In this document: piece after piece, positions 26,725 through 35,778 of the stretch | Numbering within the stretch: the first letter of the stretch is position 1 | Layout: every line of letters begins with the position of its first letter | From: Ferruginibacter sp. | GTDB lineage: Bacteria > Bacteroidota > Bacteroidia > Chitinophagales > Chitinophagaceae | Direction of reading: 5' to 3' | Assembly: GCA_013141115.1 (NCBI GenBank) | Contig: JABFRP010000005.1 | Location: 310,001 to 374,000 of the forward strand | Length of the DNA stretch: 64,000 nt | Translations under genes and position numbers: made by a program | Notes under the pieces: model-generated | Seen by the model: only the letters and a program-made list of their open reading frames with translations | The model's database searches: none | What the model was told of the DNA's origin: nothing

Positions 26725-27138
26725 TTATTGTACAGATTGTAAATATTCCTGCAATATAATGGTGGCTGCAATTACATCAACATTGCCTTTTACACGGCGG
26801 TCTTTTTTCTTCATGCCCATTTCCAGCATGGCATCTTTTGCCATTTTAGAAGTATAGCGTTCATCAACTGTTTTAAGCGGAATGGCAGGAAATTCTTTTT
26901 GCAATTTTTTAATGGCGGCTTGTACCAATGGAGTGCCATGAGTATCGGTTTCGTCCCAGTTTTTGGGTAAGCCAATAATTATTAATTCAACTTGTTCAGT
27001 AGTAAAATATTTTTTTAAAAAAGGGATCAATTCTTTTGATTCGATAGTGGTTAAACCTGTTGCAATAATTTGCAGAGGATCCGTTACAGCTAATCCGGTT
27101 CTTTTGCCTCCGTAATCAATCGCTAATATTCTTGCCAT
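26725..27138 (-). CDS. ruvX: Putative pre-16S rRNA nuclease (YqgF family)
   Basis: This 137-residue RNase H-fold protein shows the YqgF pattern: I-D-Y-G-G-K-R-T-G-L-A near the N-terminus, G-L-P-K-N in the middle, D-E-R-Y-T-S and finally V-D-V-I-A-A-T-I-I-L-Q-E-Y-L. The family trims the 5' end of 16S rRNA. It lies 44 bp after the UbiA-type gene on the same strand and is probably cotranscribed with it. Confidence 0.95.
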   Translation of the reverse strand: MARILAIDYGGKRTGLAVTDPLQIIATGLTTIESKELIPFLKKYFTTEQVELIIIGLPKNWDETDTHGTPLVQAAIKKLQKEFPAIPLKTVDERYTSKMAKDAMLEMGMKKKDRRVKGNVDVIAATIILQEYLQSVQ

Positions 27139-27182
27139 TGCGTTGGTTGTTTTAGATTTATCTGAATGTTTTTTGGTTGTCG

Positions 27183-28136
27183 TTATTTATTTAAGAATAA
27201 ATCTACGATTACAAAGATTGAAAATACTACAGATGCAATTCCGTTAGTGGTGAAAAATGCCATGTTTACTTTAGTAAGATCATTGGGTTTTACCAGTAGG
27301 TGCTGATAAATTAATAGCCCACTAAAAAAAATAACACCGGCCCAATACCATATACCAAAATGGCTATAAACACCGGCTGTAATAACACAGGCTGCCGACA
27401 ATAAATGGAGCAGTTCGGAAATATGTAATGCCTTTATTTTACCTACGGCTGATGGGATGGAATGCAAATTGTTTTTTTTATCAAAATCTTCATCTTGTAA
27501 AGCATAAATAACATCAAAACCACTTACCCAAAATAAAACAGCAAATGAAAAAAGTATAGGCAGCAGATTAAATTGCCCTGTAACAGCAATATATGCCCCA
27601 ACAGGAGCAAGGCTTAACCCAACTCCTAAAACCAAATGACATAAAGCTGTAAAACGTTTGGTATAACTGTAAAATAAAATTACAAAAAGTGCAACAGGAG
27701 AGAGGTAGAAACAAAGTTTATTAATGAAAAATGTACAGGTAATAAAGAGCAGGCAATTAACCACGGTAAAACTTAAAGCGTTGCCTGGCTTAATAATTCC
27801 TGCCGGTATTTCTCTTACCGCAGTTCGGGGATTTATGGCATCATACTTTGCATCCAGCCAACGATTAAAAGCCATTGCTGCAGACCGGGCAAATATCATA
27901 CAGAGGATGACAAGAATAAAAAGTTTTATAAGTATCCAGTAATTGCCCGTAAGTGTATACGAACTACTTGCAAATTCGCCCTCTGCCATTTTTGAAGAAA
28001 TCAGATCTGATATACCGGATAGTTTGTTGCCATTAAAACTTGCGATTCCTAAAAAAAAACCGATCAAAGCAAACGGCATTGCAAAAATAGTGTGAGAGAA
28101 CTTTACCAGCGATAAGTAGTTTTTTACAGCTATCAT
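27183..28136 (-). CDS. UbiA-family prenyltransferase
   Basis: This membrane enzyme of about 317 residues with some eight or nine helices has both Asp-rich motifs of the family: N-R-W-L-D-A-K-Y-D in the first half and D-V-I-Y-A-L-Q-D-E-D-F-D in the second, which bind the prenyl diphosphate through magnesium. It transfers a prenyl chain to an aromatic acid. In Bacteroidota that make menaquinone by the futalosine route the homologue is MqnP; the UbiX-type gene at 60.2 kb would fit that route, but this is inference. I use the ATG at 28136; an ATG at 28151 is in frame but overlaps a TATCTTTA box. Confidence 0.9.
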   Translation of the reverse strand: MIAVKNYLSLVKFSHTIFAMPFALIGFFLGIASFNGNKLSGISDLISSKMAEGEFASSSYTLTGNYWILIKLFILVILCMIFARSAAMAFNRWLDAKYDAINPRTAVREIPAGIIKPGNALSFTVVNCLLFITCTFFINKLCFYLSPVALFVILFYSYTKRFTALCHLVLGVGLSLAPVGAYIAVTGQFNLLPILFSFAVLFWVSGFDVIYALQDEDFDKKNNLHSIPSAVGKIKALHISELLHLLSAACVITAGVYSHFGIWYWAGVIFFSGLLIYQHLLVKPNDLTKVNMAFFTTNGIASVVFSIFVIVDLFLNK

Positions 28137-28302
28137 ATTGTAAAGATACATTGCCCGGTAGATGATTCAGGCGCAAACAACTAAAATTTCAATGACTTGA
28201 GCATATAGCATTAATTAAACAGCAATTACATATGTAATTTTGTCTTGACAAAAATGTGCAGATTTTTTATATTTATTTCTTTTTCATTATAAAATTTATC
28301 CT

Positions 28303-28310
28303 TAAATTTG
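28303..28310 (+). promoter_or_regulatory. Candidate -7 box for first T9SS cargo gene
   Basis: TAAATTTG matches TAnnTTTG and lies 98 bp before the ATG at 28409, giving a leader of about 90 nt. The paralogue has a similar box at 29872 and a similarly long leader. The rest of 28137-28408 shows only AT-rich sequence. Confidence 0.45.
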
Positions 28311-28408
28311 CTTTCTTCATTCCTTATTCCCATAAAAAATCCTCCCCAAGGCTTACTGAATTGATTTTTATTTCAATCACTGTAATTTGAATTCACAAAA
28401 AAGAAAAA

Positions 28409-29767
28409 ATGAAAAGTACTTTACTGCTTATCCTAACCTTATTGGCTTTTAATGCCAAATCTCAAAATCTCATATTAAACTCTAATTTGAGTAACACTTA
28501 TGTTAATTGGGATAATAATGGGCAAATGCCAGAAATTGGGGGCATTTATCCAACCTCTTCCTCCTCGGCATATTGGTTTGAAAATATTTATGGAGGGCCA
28601 AGTACAACAAATTTAGTAGGTCAGTTATTGGGTGATGCCTGTATGAGTCAAAATATTTGCATTTTACAGGGCACTACTTATACTGTTTCTTTTAAAGCCA
28701 GCCGCAGAACCAGTTTTGATTGTGTACCAGTACCTGATGCCACAATAGTATTAAGAGTTTTAGGCGCTACTACAAGTGTAATGTATTCTCAAGAGTTTCG
28801 TACCTTTTCAAATACTATCTGGGGATGGACAACAATTTCATACAACTTTACAATACCTCCAGGCGCACTTGATAACACAGTAAAATTTAGTATGTGCGGA
28901 AATCCTGATGTAATTGGATGTGGTGTTGTTGTAGATGATGTTACTGTGGTTCCGGCTCCAGCCTTTGCAGTTAATGGGCCTGCTGTAGTAGCTCAAAACG
29001 CCGGTGCAGACTTTACAGTTGGTAATGTGCCTGTAACCGGAGTAACCTACAACTGGAGTTTTCCCGGTGGTGTGACATCAACTTCTACCGCAGCAAATCC
29101 TACAAATATTCAATGGGCTTCGCAAGGCCCGGTAGTAGTAACCTGTACTTTAGGCAACGGTACCTGCAACGTAGCAACAATCACAAAATCAATAAGCGTA
29201 AATTCACCACTGGCAGTAAATTTAGTTTCCTTTAATGCCTTACTAAAAAATAATACAGTTGATTTAAACTGGATTACCTCAGATGAGATAAACAACGATT
29301 ATTTTGAAGTCTATCGATCTAAAGATGGAATAACCTGGGATGTAATTGGTAAGGTAAATGCCCACACAGGTAATACAGGTGGTGCTTATACTTTAATAGA
29401 TGCAAACCCAGCCTTGGGAATAAATAATTATTACAAATTAAAACAGGTAGATAAAAACGGGTTGTACAAATTTTCAAATGTAGTAAGGGTTAATTCAAAA
29501 GGAGATAAAAATTCTGATGTTTTTGTTTACCCTTCAATAGTAAGCAACACATTAAATTATGTAGTGGAAAATTCCAAGGCTACAAAAATGGGCGTATTTG
29601 TAAGTGATATTACAGGTAAACGCTTATTTAAGGCTATGGAGTACTTTGGAACAGGCACTACCCAAAAATCGATAAATGTAAGCACTTTTGCTACAGGAGT
29701 TTATTTGCTTACAGTTTTTGATGAAAATGGTATTATACGAAAATCTGTACCTTTTAAAAAGAATTAG
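28409..29767 (+). CDS. T9SS type A sorting domain protein with PKD-like domain
   Basis: The order in the 452 residues is: signal peptide (cleaved near A-K-S-Q); an N-terminal carbohydrate-binding-like beta domain (about 20-185) beginning N-L-I-L-N-S-N-L; a PKD-like domain (about 188-268, with Y-N-W-S-F-P-G-G); an FN3-like domain (about 270-365, with V-D-L-N-W-I-T); and a type IX sorting domain (about 370-452, V-F-V-Y-P-S to S-V-P-F-K-K-N). It should be secreted through T9SS and anchored or released at the surface. The next gene is a paralogue without the PKD-like part. Confidence 0.88.
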   Translation: MKSTLLLILTLLAFNAKSQNLILNSNLSNTYVNWDNNGQMPEIGGIYPTSSSSAYWFENIYGGPSTTNLVGQLLGDACMSQNICILQGTTYTVSFKASRRTSFDCVPVPDATIVLRVLGATTSVMYSQEFRTFSNTIWGWTTISYNFTIPPGALDNTVKFSMCGNPDVIGCGVVVDDVTVVPAPAFAVNGPAVVAQNAGADFTVGNVPVTGVTYNWSFPGGVTSTSTAANPTNIQWASQGPVVVTCTLGNGTCNVATITKSISVNSPLAVNLVSFNALLKNNTVDLNWITSDEINNDYFEVYRSKDGITWDVIGKVNAHTGNTGGAYTLIDANPALGINNYYKLKQVDKNGLYKFSNVVRVNSKGDKNSDVFVYPSIVSNTLNYVVENSKATKMGVFVSDITGKRLFKAMEYFGTGTTQKSINVSTFATGVYLLTVFDENGIIRKSVPFKKN

Positions 29768-29871
29768 GTTAACCTGCAAAGGCAGTACAATTAGCATATT
29801 TTTTATCTGAAACCGGTGGGAAATAAATAAAAATATCTATTTATTAAAAGAGATTATCTGGTTAATTTAAT

Positions 29872-29879
29872 TAATTTTG
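29872..29879 (+). promoter_or_regulatory. Candidate -7 box for second T9SS cargo gene
   Basis: TAATTTTG, 85 bp before the ATG at 29965. No clean -33 element. It suggests that the two paralogues are separately transcribed. Confidence 0.4.
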
Positions 29880-29964
29880 CAAAATAAAATTGCTTAGCAT
29901 CATTATACAATACCCTGGTCTAAACTTAAATTAGCTATTACTTCAAAATTTAAAGAAAATCAAA

Positions 29965-31092
29965 ATGAAAAAATTTTTACTTGCTCAAATCGTTTTTTGT
30001 GCATTTGCTTTTTCTGCAAACTCTCAAAATCTCATTCTTAATCCGGATATGAATCAGGGTTCTACTGACTGGAACAATGGTGGTTGCACGCCAGAAATTG
30101 GGTGCTCTAATTGCACCAGCGGTTTCTTTATTTTTGAAGATTCTTATGGAGGTCCAAGTGCCACTAATATTGTAAGTCAGGTTACCCCGGATAATTGTAT
30201 GCAACAAACTATTACAGTTAATGCCGGCACCAGTTATAAGATTTCTTTTGATGCTACCCGTAGAACCAATTGTGGCAACGGTGGTCCGGGTGAGCTAGTA
30301 CCTAACCCGGGAATAAATGTAAAAGTTACAGGTGTAACATCTGGTACTGTATATTCTTCCGTTGATTATCATTATAGTAATGTTACATGGACAGGGTTTA
30401 CCAATGAAACGACTCAAGTTTTTTCTATGCCAGGTGTTCCTCCCGATGCACAGGTGCGTTTGGATATTACAGCAATTGATAACCCGCCAGTTGGCTGTGG
30501 TGTTTTAATTGACAATATATCAATGGTAGTTTCAGCCATATTGCCAGTAAACCTGGTATCCTTTAATGCTATTGCAAAAAACAATACAGTTAACTTAAGC
30601 TGGGTTACCAACAATGAAGTTAATAGTAATTACTTTACAGTATACCGCTCTAAAGACGGTGTAATTTTTGAAGAAGTAGGTAAATTAAATGCAACTGGCG
30701 CAAGCAATGGTTCTGTTTATACACTAACTGATGCACATCCTTATGCCGGAATTAATTATTACAGATTAAAACAAACAGATAGAAGCGGAGCTTTTAAACA
30801 ATCTGGTATAGTTAAAGCAAATCTTAACGCAAAAGATTTAAACGTTTTTGTATATCCAACTATTGTTACCAGTGTATTGAACTATGTAATTGAAAACCCT
30901 AAATCAGAAAAGTTAAGGGTTCAGGTAAGTGATATAACAGGTAAAAGCTTAAATAATCATGTTGAATATTTTGGTGCTGGAACAACACAAAAATCCATAA
31001 ATACAAGTAATCTTGCTTCTGGAGTATATTTACTAACAGTTACAGATGAAACTAATACATTTAAAAAATCGATAACATTCAAAAAGAATTAA
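29965..31092 (+). CDS. T9SS type A sorting domain protein, shorter paralogue
   Basis: The 375 residues match the preceding protein in order: signal peptide, N-terminal beta domain starting N-L-I-L-N-P-D-M with the shared Y-G-G-P-S-x-T-N and R-R-T segments, FN3-like domain (V-N-L-S-W-V-T) and type IX sorting domain (V-F-V-Y-P-T to S-I-T-F-K-K-N). The PKD-like domain is absent. Extra Cys pairs (for example I-G-C-S-N-C) occur near the N-terminus. It is a tandem duplicate and probably a surface carbohydrate-binding or adhesive protein. Confidence 0.88.
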   Translation: MKKFLLAQIVFCAFAFSANSQNLILNPDMNQGSTDWNNGGCTPEIGCSNCTSGFFIFEDSYGGPSATNIVSQVTPDNCMQQTITVNAGTSYKISFDATRRTNCGNGGPGELVPNPGINVKVTGVTSGTVYSSVDYHYSNVTWTGFTNETTQVFSMPGVPPDAQVRLDITAIDNPPVGCGVLIDNISMVVSAILPVNLVSFNAIAKNNTVNLSWVTNNEVNSNYFTVYRSKDGVIFEEVGKLNATGASNGSVYTLTDAHPYAGINYYRLKQTDRSGAFKQSGIVKANLNAKDLNVFVYPTIVTSVLNYVIENPKSEKLRVQVSDITGKSLNNHVEYFGAGTTQKSINTSNLASGVYLLTVTDETNTFKKSITFKKN

Positions 31093-31109
31093 ACCGATTT
31101 TTCAATGCT

Positions 31110-31140
31110 AAAAAAGCCAAAGATTTTTCTTTGGCTTTTT
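31110..31140 (+). terminator. Bidirectional intrinsic terminator
   Basis: AAAAAGCCAAAGA and TCTTTGGCTTTTT form a perfect stem with a five-T loop between the T9SS paralogue (plus) and the SpoU gene (minus), and it serves both. Confidence 0.92.
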
Positions 31141-31166
31141 AGTTATTTTATGATCTGAAAATGTTT

Positions 31167-31712
31167 TCAGCTTTTAATCATTCTGGTTCTGATAATTTCC
31201 CAAAGTACCACACCTGCTGCAGTGGCAATATTTAAAGAATGCTTCATGCCCAGCTGAGGAATTTCGATGCAGGCATCACATTGTTCAATGGTAGATTGCT
31301 CTACACCGGTAACTTCATTGCCAAAAACAAACGCTACTTTTTCATTATTGCTTAATGCTATTTTTTCTAAGGAGATACTGTTAATGGCCTGTTCTACTGC
31401 ATATACTTTGTAGCCATTTTCTCTTAAAGTTAAAATAGCTTCTATGGCATTTGCAAAATGTTTCCATTCCACTGTTTCCTCTGCACCCAAAGCGGTTTTT
31501 TTTATTTCTTTATGCGGGGGAATACAGGTGTAGCCTGTGATATAAATAGCTTCTAACAAAAAAGCATCGGCAGTACGGAATACGCTGCCCACATTATAGG
31601 CACTCCGAATATTTTCCAGTACTGCTATTACAGGTGTTTTTTCGGATCGCTTAAACTCATCCACTGATTTGCGGTTGAGTTCGTCCATTGAAAGTTTTTT
31701 GTTTTCTGCCAT
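31167..31712 (-). CDS. SpoU/TrmH-family RNA 2'-O-methyltransferase
   Basis: The 181-residue protein has the SPOUT knot motifs: N-I-R-S-A-Y-N-V-G-S-V-F-R-T-A-D (motif 1), F-G-N-E-V-T-G-V (motif 2) and I-P-Q-L-G-M-K-H-S-L-N-I-A-T-A (motif 3). It should methylate a ribose in tRNA or rRNA with S-adenosylmethionine; the target is unknown. I start at the ATG 31712; the longer frame starts with GTG at 31721 and would reach into the inverted repeat at 31717. Confidence 0.93.
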   Translation of the reverse strand: MAENKKLSMDELNRKSVDEFKRSEKTPVIAVLENIRSAYNVGSVFRTADAFLLEAIYITGYTCIPPHKEIKKTALGAEETVEWKHFANAIEAILTLRENGYKVYAVEQAINSISLEKIALSNNEKVAFVFGNEVTGVEQSTIEQCDACIEIPQLGMKHSLNIATAAGVVLWEIIRTRMIKS

Positions 31713-31716
31713 GTTT

Positions 31717-31898
31717 GCCACGGATTACACAGATTTACACGGATTGTTAAGTTACAATTATTACCCTTAGGCAAAAGTTCCCCAAAGGTATGCCGCAAAA
31801 GTGTGCGACGCAACGACGATGCCATGGAATACAAATGATTGTCAAAAAAATGTATTAATTTGAAAAACTAATCTGTGAAAATTCATGTAATCCGTGGC
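31717..31898. repeat. 182-bp element with 29-bp imperfect terminal inverted repeats
   Basis: The left end (31717-31745) begins GCCACGGATTACA and the right end (31870-31898) is its imperfect reverse complement, ending TGTAATCCGTGGC. The outer 13 bp are perfect. The interior has no reading frame and contains copy B of the dispersed repeat (31801-31825). It exactly fills the spacer between the pyrG stop and the SpoU start. I see no target-site duplication, so insertion by transposition is not shown. Confidence 0.65.
31801..31825. repeat. Degenerate dispersed intergenic repeat, copy B
   Basis: It shares GTGCGACGC and GCCAT, at nearly the same spacing, with copy A at 7032-7052. The copy lies inside the inverted-repeat element described above. 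Confidence 0.35.
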
Positions 31899-31907
31899 CA
31901 GTTTTCT

Positions 31908-33557
31908 TTATATCATCTCGCTTTGTAACAGTGGGTTTTTCACCGCATCTCTTTTTTCTGCAAAAGCTTTAGCTGCTTTTACAAAATGAACAAAAATTGG
32001 TTGAGGATTTTCCACTGTACTCTTTAATTCGGGGTGGTATTGTACACCAATAAAAAACGGATGGTTGGGTAATTCCACAATCTCTACCAAACCACTTGCA
32101 GGGTTTTTGCCGCTCGGTACAAGGCCGGCATTTTCAAAGTCGGTAATGTATTTGTTATTAAACTCCCAGCGATGGCGGTGACGTTCACTGATTTCGGTGG
32201 TGCCATAAATTTCGTGGGCTAATGTACCTTCTTTAATGGTGCATGGATAAGCACCTAAACGCATAGTGCCGCCTTTGGCTGTAATGTCTTTTTGTTCATC
32301 CATCAGGTCAATTACCGGGTGCTGTGTTTCTTTTACCATTTCGGTGGAGTTGGCATCGGCCCAACCCAATACATTTCTTCCAAACTCAATTACCGCCATT
32401 TGCATACCCAAACAAATACCAAAGAAAGGCAGGTTATTTTCCCTTGCATATTTTACTGCAATTATTTTACCTTCTACACCACGGTTACCAAACCCTGGTG
32501 CTACTAATAAGCCATCCAGCTTGCTTAATTTTTCCGCCACATTATCGTCAGTAATAGTTTCGCTGTGTACATCCACTACTTTTACTTTGCACTCGTTCAT
32601 AGCACCTGCATGCACAAAACTTTCCAAAATAGATTTATAGGCATCCTGTAACTCTATATATTTTCCAATAAGGCCAATGGTAACTTTTGTTTTTGGGTAT
32701 TTCAATTTATCCAAAAACTCACGCCATTTGGTTAATTCCGGCGCCGCATAGCCGTTGATCTGTAATTTTTTCAATACAATCATATCCAATCCTTCCTGCA
32801 GCATCATTAATGGCACTTCATAAATGCTTGACGCATCCATAGCCTCAATTACGGCATTGGGTTTTACATTACAAAAAAGGGCTATTTTCTTTTTAAGTTC
32901 GTTATTTAGCGGTTGTTCGGTACGGCACACAATTACATCCGGATGCACACCTTCCTGGCTAAGCAAACGAACGCTATGCTGGGTAGGTTTTGTTTTTAAT
33001 TCTTTTGCCGCACTTAAATAAGGTATCAAAGTAAGATGCACTACCATGCAGTCTTCTTCGGGCATTTCCCACTGTAACTGGCGTACTGCTTCTACAAATG
33101 GTAAGCTTTCAATATCACCTACAGTGCCACCTAATTCAGTAATTACAATATCATACTTACCGCTTTTACCCAGCAATAACATACGACGTTTAATTTCGTC
33201 GGTAATATGTGGAATTACCTGCACCGTTTTACCTAAGTAAGCACCTTCACGCTCTTTGTTAATCACGGTTTGATATATACGACCAGTGGTAACATTACTT
33301 GCCTGCGAAGTAGGTGTATTTAAAAAACGTTCGTAGTGCCCCAGATCCAGATCCGTTTCGGCACCATCGTCCGTTACAAAACATTCGCCATGTTCGTAAG
33401 GATTAAGTGTACCCGGATCCACATTGATATAGGGATCAAATTTTTGAATGGTAACTTTTAAACCTCTTGCCTGCAACAGTTTAGCAAGCGAAGCCGCAAT
33501 AATGCCTTTACCTAAAGAAGATGTAACACCGCCGGTTACAAAAATATATTTTGCCAT
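31908..33557 (-). CDS. pyrG: CTP synthase
   Basis: PyrG aminates UTP to CTP with glutamine and ATP. The N-terminal synthetase domain has V-T-G-G-V-T-S-S-L-G-K-G, and the C-terminal glutaminase domain has the nucleophile in G-I-C-L-G-M-Q and the His-x-Glu pair in Y-H-P-E. The length of 549 residues is normal. I start at M-A-K-Y-I-F (33557); an ATG two codons upstream is also possible. The promoter at 33732-33739 gives a leader of about 170 nt with a terminator-like hairpin, hinting at transcript-level control. Confidence 0.98.
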   Translation of the reverse strand: MAKYIFVTGGVTSSLGKGIIAASLAKLLQARGLKVTIQKFDPYINVDPGTLNPYEHGECFVTDDGAETDLDLGHYERFLNTPTSQASNVTTGRIYQTVINKEREGAYLGKTVQVIPHITDEIKRRMLLLGKSGKYDIVITELGGTVGDIESLPFVEAVRQLQWEMPEEDCMVVHLTLIPYLSAAKELKTKPTQHSVRLLSQEGVHPDVIVCRTEQPLNNELKKKIALFCNVKPNAVIEAMDASSIYEVPLMMLQEGLDMIVLKKLQINGYAAPELTKWREFLDKLKYPKTKVTIGLIGKYIELQDAYKSILESFVHAGAMNECKVKVVDVHSETITDDNVAEKLSKLDGLLVAPGFGNRGVEGKIIAVKYARENNLPFFGICLGMQMAVIEFGRNVLGWADANSTEMVKETQHPVIDLMDEQKDITAKGGTMRLGAYPCTIKEGTLAHEIYGTTEISERHRHRWEFNNKYITDFENAGLVPSGKNPASGLVEIVELPNHPFFIGVQYHPELKSTVENPQPIFVHFVKAAKAFAEKRDAVKNPLLQSEMI

Positions 33558-33603
33558 AATCATAAGTTTAAAAGTTGCGTTAAACCAGGAACAAAAGAAA
33601 AAT

Positions 33604-33648
33604 AAAAATTACCACCGTTGATCTTAATACTTCAACGTTAAAATTTTT
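33604..33648 (-). promoter_or_regulatory. Terminator-like hairpin in the pyrG leader
   Basis: On the pyrG sense strand CGTTGA and TCAACG pair around a 10-nt loop, extended by AAAAATT and AATTTTT at the base, and are followed by a U-rich run (TTTTTATTTTTCTTTT). The hairpin ends about 47 nt before the ATG, between the promoter and the gene, so it could act as an attenuator. Confidence 0.5.
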
Positions 33649-33731
33649 ATTCCGTAAAAATTGTCGAATTTGTTACCCCAATCTACATTTGACCAGTTGG
33701 GATTTATGAAAGAAAAATCCTAGAGGTCGTG

Positions 33732-33739
33732 CAAAGATA
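33732..33739 (-). promoter_or_regulatory. -7 box of the pyrG promoter
   Basis: Minus-strand TATCTTTG is a full match to TAnnTTTG; a TTTC lies about 20 bp upstream in the -33 position. It precedes pyrG by about 175 bp. The remaining part of the 33564-33893 spacer is AT-rich and must also hold the promoter of the plus-strand gene at 33894. Confidence 0.55.
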
Positions 33740-33893
33740 GCAGGATTATTTGGGAGGATGAAATTTGAGGGAAAATTTGTGGAAAAATGGTATAACGTAG
33801 GCATAAACCAATAGGATATTTTGCAATTTGATAAAATAATCTATTTTCATATTTCTATTTATTACTCTACCGAATAATTTTTTAATATTTCAG

Positions 33894-34991
33894 ATGAAAA
33901 CAGCAGTCCTGATCTTCTTGCTTTTACCGTTACTTTGCTTTTGTCAAAAAAAAAGTAAAAAGGATATCCTTACATCAGATCTTGATAGTGTTCAGTATAA
34001 TCTTGATTCAAAAACACTTGCACCCTCCAATATTAACTTACCCTTCAATAGTATTGAGATTCTGGATGCAAGGTTTGATACCAGCAAATTAGGTTTTGAA
34101 ATTCACAAAGAATATGCAGAGTTGCGTACTAAGGATTTTAAACGCATAAAGTTAGTAGGAGGCATAGACAAATCTCTGCAACTTTTTTATAATGAGTATT
34201 ATAAGCTTTGCCTGAAAGACTCTTCCAACAAATTATTGATTGTTGTAAAAACGTTATGGTTAAATAGTCTTCCCGGAAAAAAATATTATGAAAATAAACG
34301 TTACGATATTGAAAAGGAAACGTATCAGAATATCAATATCAAATTTGAATATTATTTAAAAAGAGATAATGAGTATTTTGCGTTGAAAAGAGTAGATACT
34401 GTTTACCAGCTTACCGAATCCGTGTTACGTTCGAAAGAAGTAAGTTTTAAGAAAAATGATCTGTCTTTTTTTACCTATGCGATAAAATCTCTGATAGAAA
34501 AATTTGATTTTACTTCGTTAATTGAGAAAGCTGCTAACACAAAGAAGTTTTCTATTCATCAAATTGATTCTTTTAACAGGAAAAGATTTTTGTTGCCTGT
34601 ACTTACAGCATCCAATTTAAATTATGGTGTTTTTTTTAACTTTAAGGACTTTAGTAGTAATGCTCCTGCTACAACTGATTATAAGTTTAAAAGAATTAAA
34701 GGACAAGATTTTTTATATATAAAGAACGACAGCGCCAATAGTCATTTATATTTTGCAATTTCAGATAGTACAGGGTTACATTTCAGTTCATCTAAAAGAA
34801 ATGATATTATTAGAATTGCAAACACTTTTGAGTTTTTTAGTTTTGACGACATTTATTTACCCAAAACCGCAGGTGGAAATTTATTAAGTATGGCTTTTGG
34901 CTACCCAGGTTATGGAGATTTTACTGGAGCCAGAAAACAATATGTATTAGTACCCAGGCAAATTAATATGGAGACAGGTGAGATATACTAA
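33894..34991 (+). CDS. Secreted protein of unknown function
   Basis: I do not recognise a family. The 365 residues begin with a signal peptide (L-I-F-L-L-L-P-L-L, cleavage near F-C-Q or a lipid-modified Cys in L-L-C-F-C), followed by a mixed alpha/beta chain rich in Lys, Asp and aromatic residues. There are two helical parts at about 165-240 and several strands after 245. It stands alone, with pyrG diverging, and its stop overlaps the proC stop by 4 bp on the other strand. Confidence 0.62.
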   Translation: MKTAVLIFLLLPLLCFCQKKSKKDILTSDLDSVQYNLDSKTLAPSNINLPFNSIEILDARFDTSKLGFEIHKEYAELRTKDFKRIKLVGGIDKSLQLFYNEYYKLCLKDSSNKLLIVVKTLWLNSLPGKKYYENKRYDIEKETYQNINIKFEYYLKRDNEYFALKRVDTVYQLTESVLRSKEVSFKKNDLSFFTYAIKSLIEKFDFTSLIEKAANTKKFSIHQIDSFNRKRFLLPVLTASNLNYGVFFNFKDFSSNAPATTDYKFKRIKGQDFLYIKNDSANSHLYFAISDSTGLHFSSSKRNDIIRIANTFEFFSFDDIYLPKTAGGNLLSMAFGYPGYGDFTGARKQYVLVPRQINMETGEIY

Positions 34992-35776
34992 CCCTTCACA
35001 ATCTTATTATAACTCGTAGCAATTCCCTTTATCAACGATGAACTAAAGCCCTGGTGTTCCATTTCGTTTAAGCCTGCAATGGTACAGCCTTTGGGTGTGG
35101 TTACTTTATCAATTTCCTGCTCCGGATGAGTGCCTTTTTGCAATAATAATTCTGCAGCACCTTTAACAGTTTGTGCCGCAATTAAATTAGCAGTAACGCT
35201 ATCAAATCCAATTTCGATACCGCCTTGTATATTGGCACGAATATACCGCATGGCATAAGCGGTACCGCAGGCCCCTAATACAGTTGCGGCATCCATTAAT
35301 TTATCTTCTATCATGGTAACCCTGCCCAATGTTTCAAACAATTGTTTTACAAATTGTATTTGTGCAGGGTTGCTGTTGGAATGGCTTATGCAGGTCATAC
35401 TTTCCTGTATGGCAATAGCAGTATTGGGCATGGCACGAAAAACCGGATTTTTCTTTTTCACCATTTCGTTAAGATCATTTAGTGAAACACCGGTGATAAC
35501 AGAAACCAAAACATGTTTGGCAGTAAGGTCTTTTTTTAATGCTGCAATTACTTCTGCCACCTGAAAGGGTTTAACAGCTAATAAAACCAAATCACTTTTT
35601 TTTACAGCTTCATTATTGTTGGCTGTAACAAAAACACCTTTATCACTCAACGGCTTCAGTGTGCTGATATTTCTTTTGGTAATACTAATATCTGCTGCTT
35701 TGCAAAATTTACTTTTTAACAAGCCTTCTGCAATAGCTGTACCTAAATTACCACCACCTATAATTGCTATTTTCAT
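34988..35776 (-). CDS. proC: Pyrroline-5-carboxylate reductase
   Basis: ProC makes proline from pyrroline-5-carboxylate with NAD(P)H. The 262 residues show the nucleotide-binding G-G-G-N-L-G near the N-terminus, A-V-K-P in the middle, the R-A-M-P-N-T segment, and the C-terminal T-T-P-K-G-C-T-I-A-G-L signature. The ATG at 35776 is two nt past the hldD stop codon; the longer frame begins with TTG. It is therefore cotranscribed with hldD and the barrel gene upstream. Confidence 0.97.
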   Translation of the reverse strand: MKIAIIGGGNLGTAIAEGLLKSKFCKAADISITKRNISTLKPLSDKGVFVTANNNEAVKKSDLVLLAVKPFQVAEVIAALKKDLTAKHVLVSVITGVSLNDLNEMVKKKNPVFRAMPNTAIAIQESMTCISHSNSNPAQIQFVKQLFETLGRVTMIEDKLMDAATVLGACGTAYAMRYIRANIQGGIEIGFDSVTANLIAAQTVKGAAELLLQKGTHPEQEIDKVTTPKGCTIAGLNEMEHQGFSSSLIKGIATSYNKIVKG

Positions 35777-35778
35777 GT

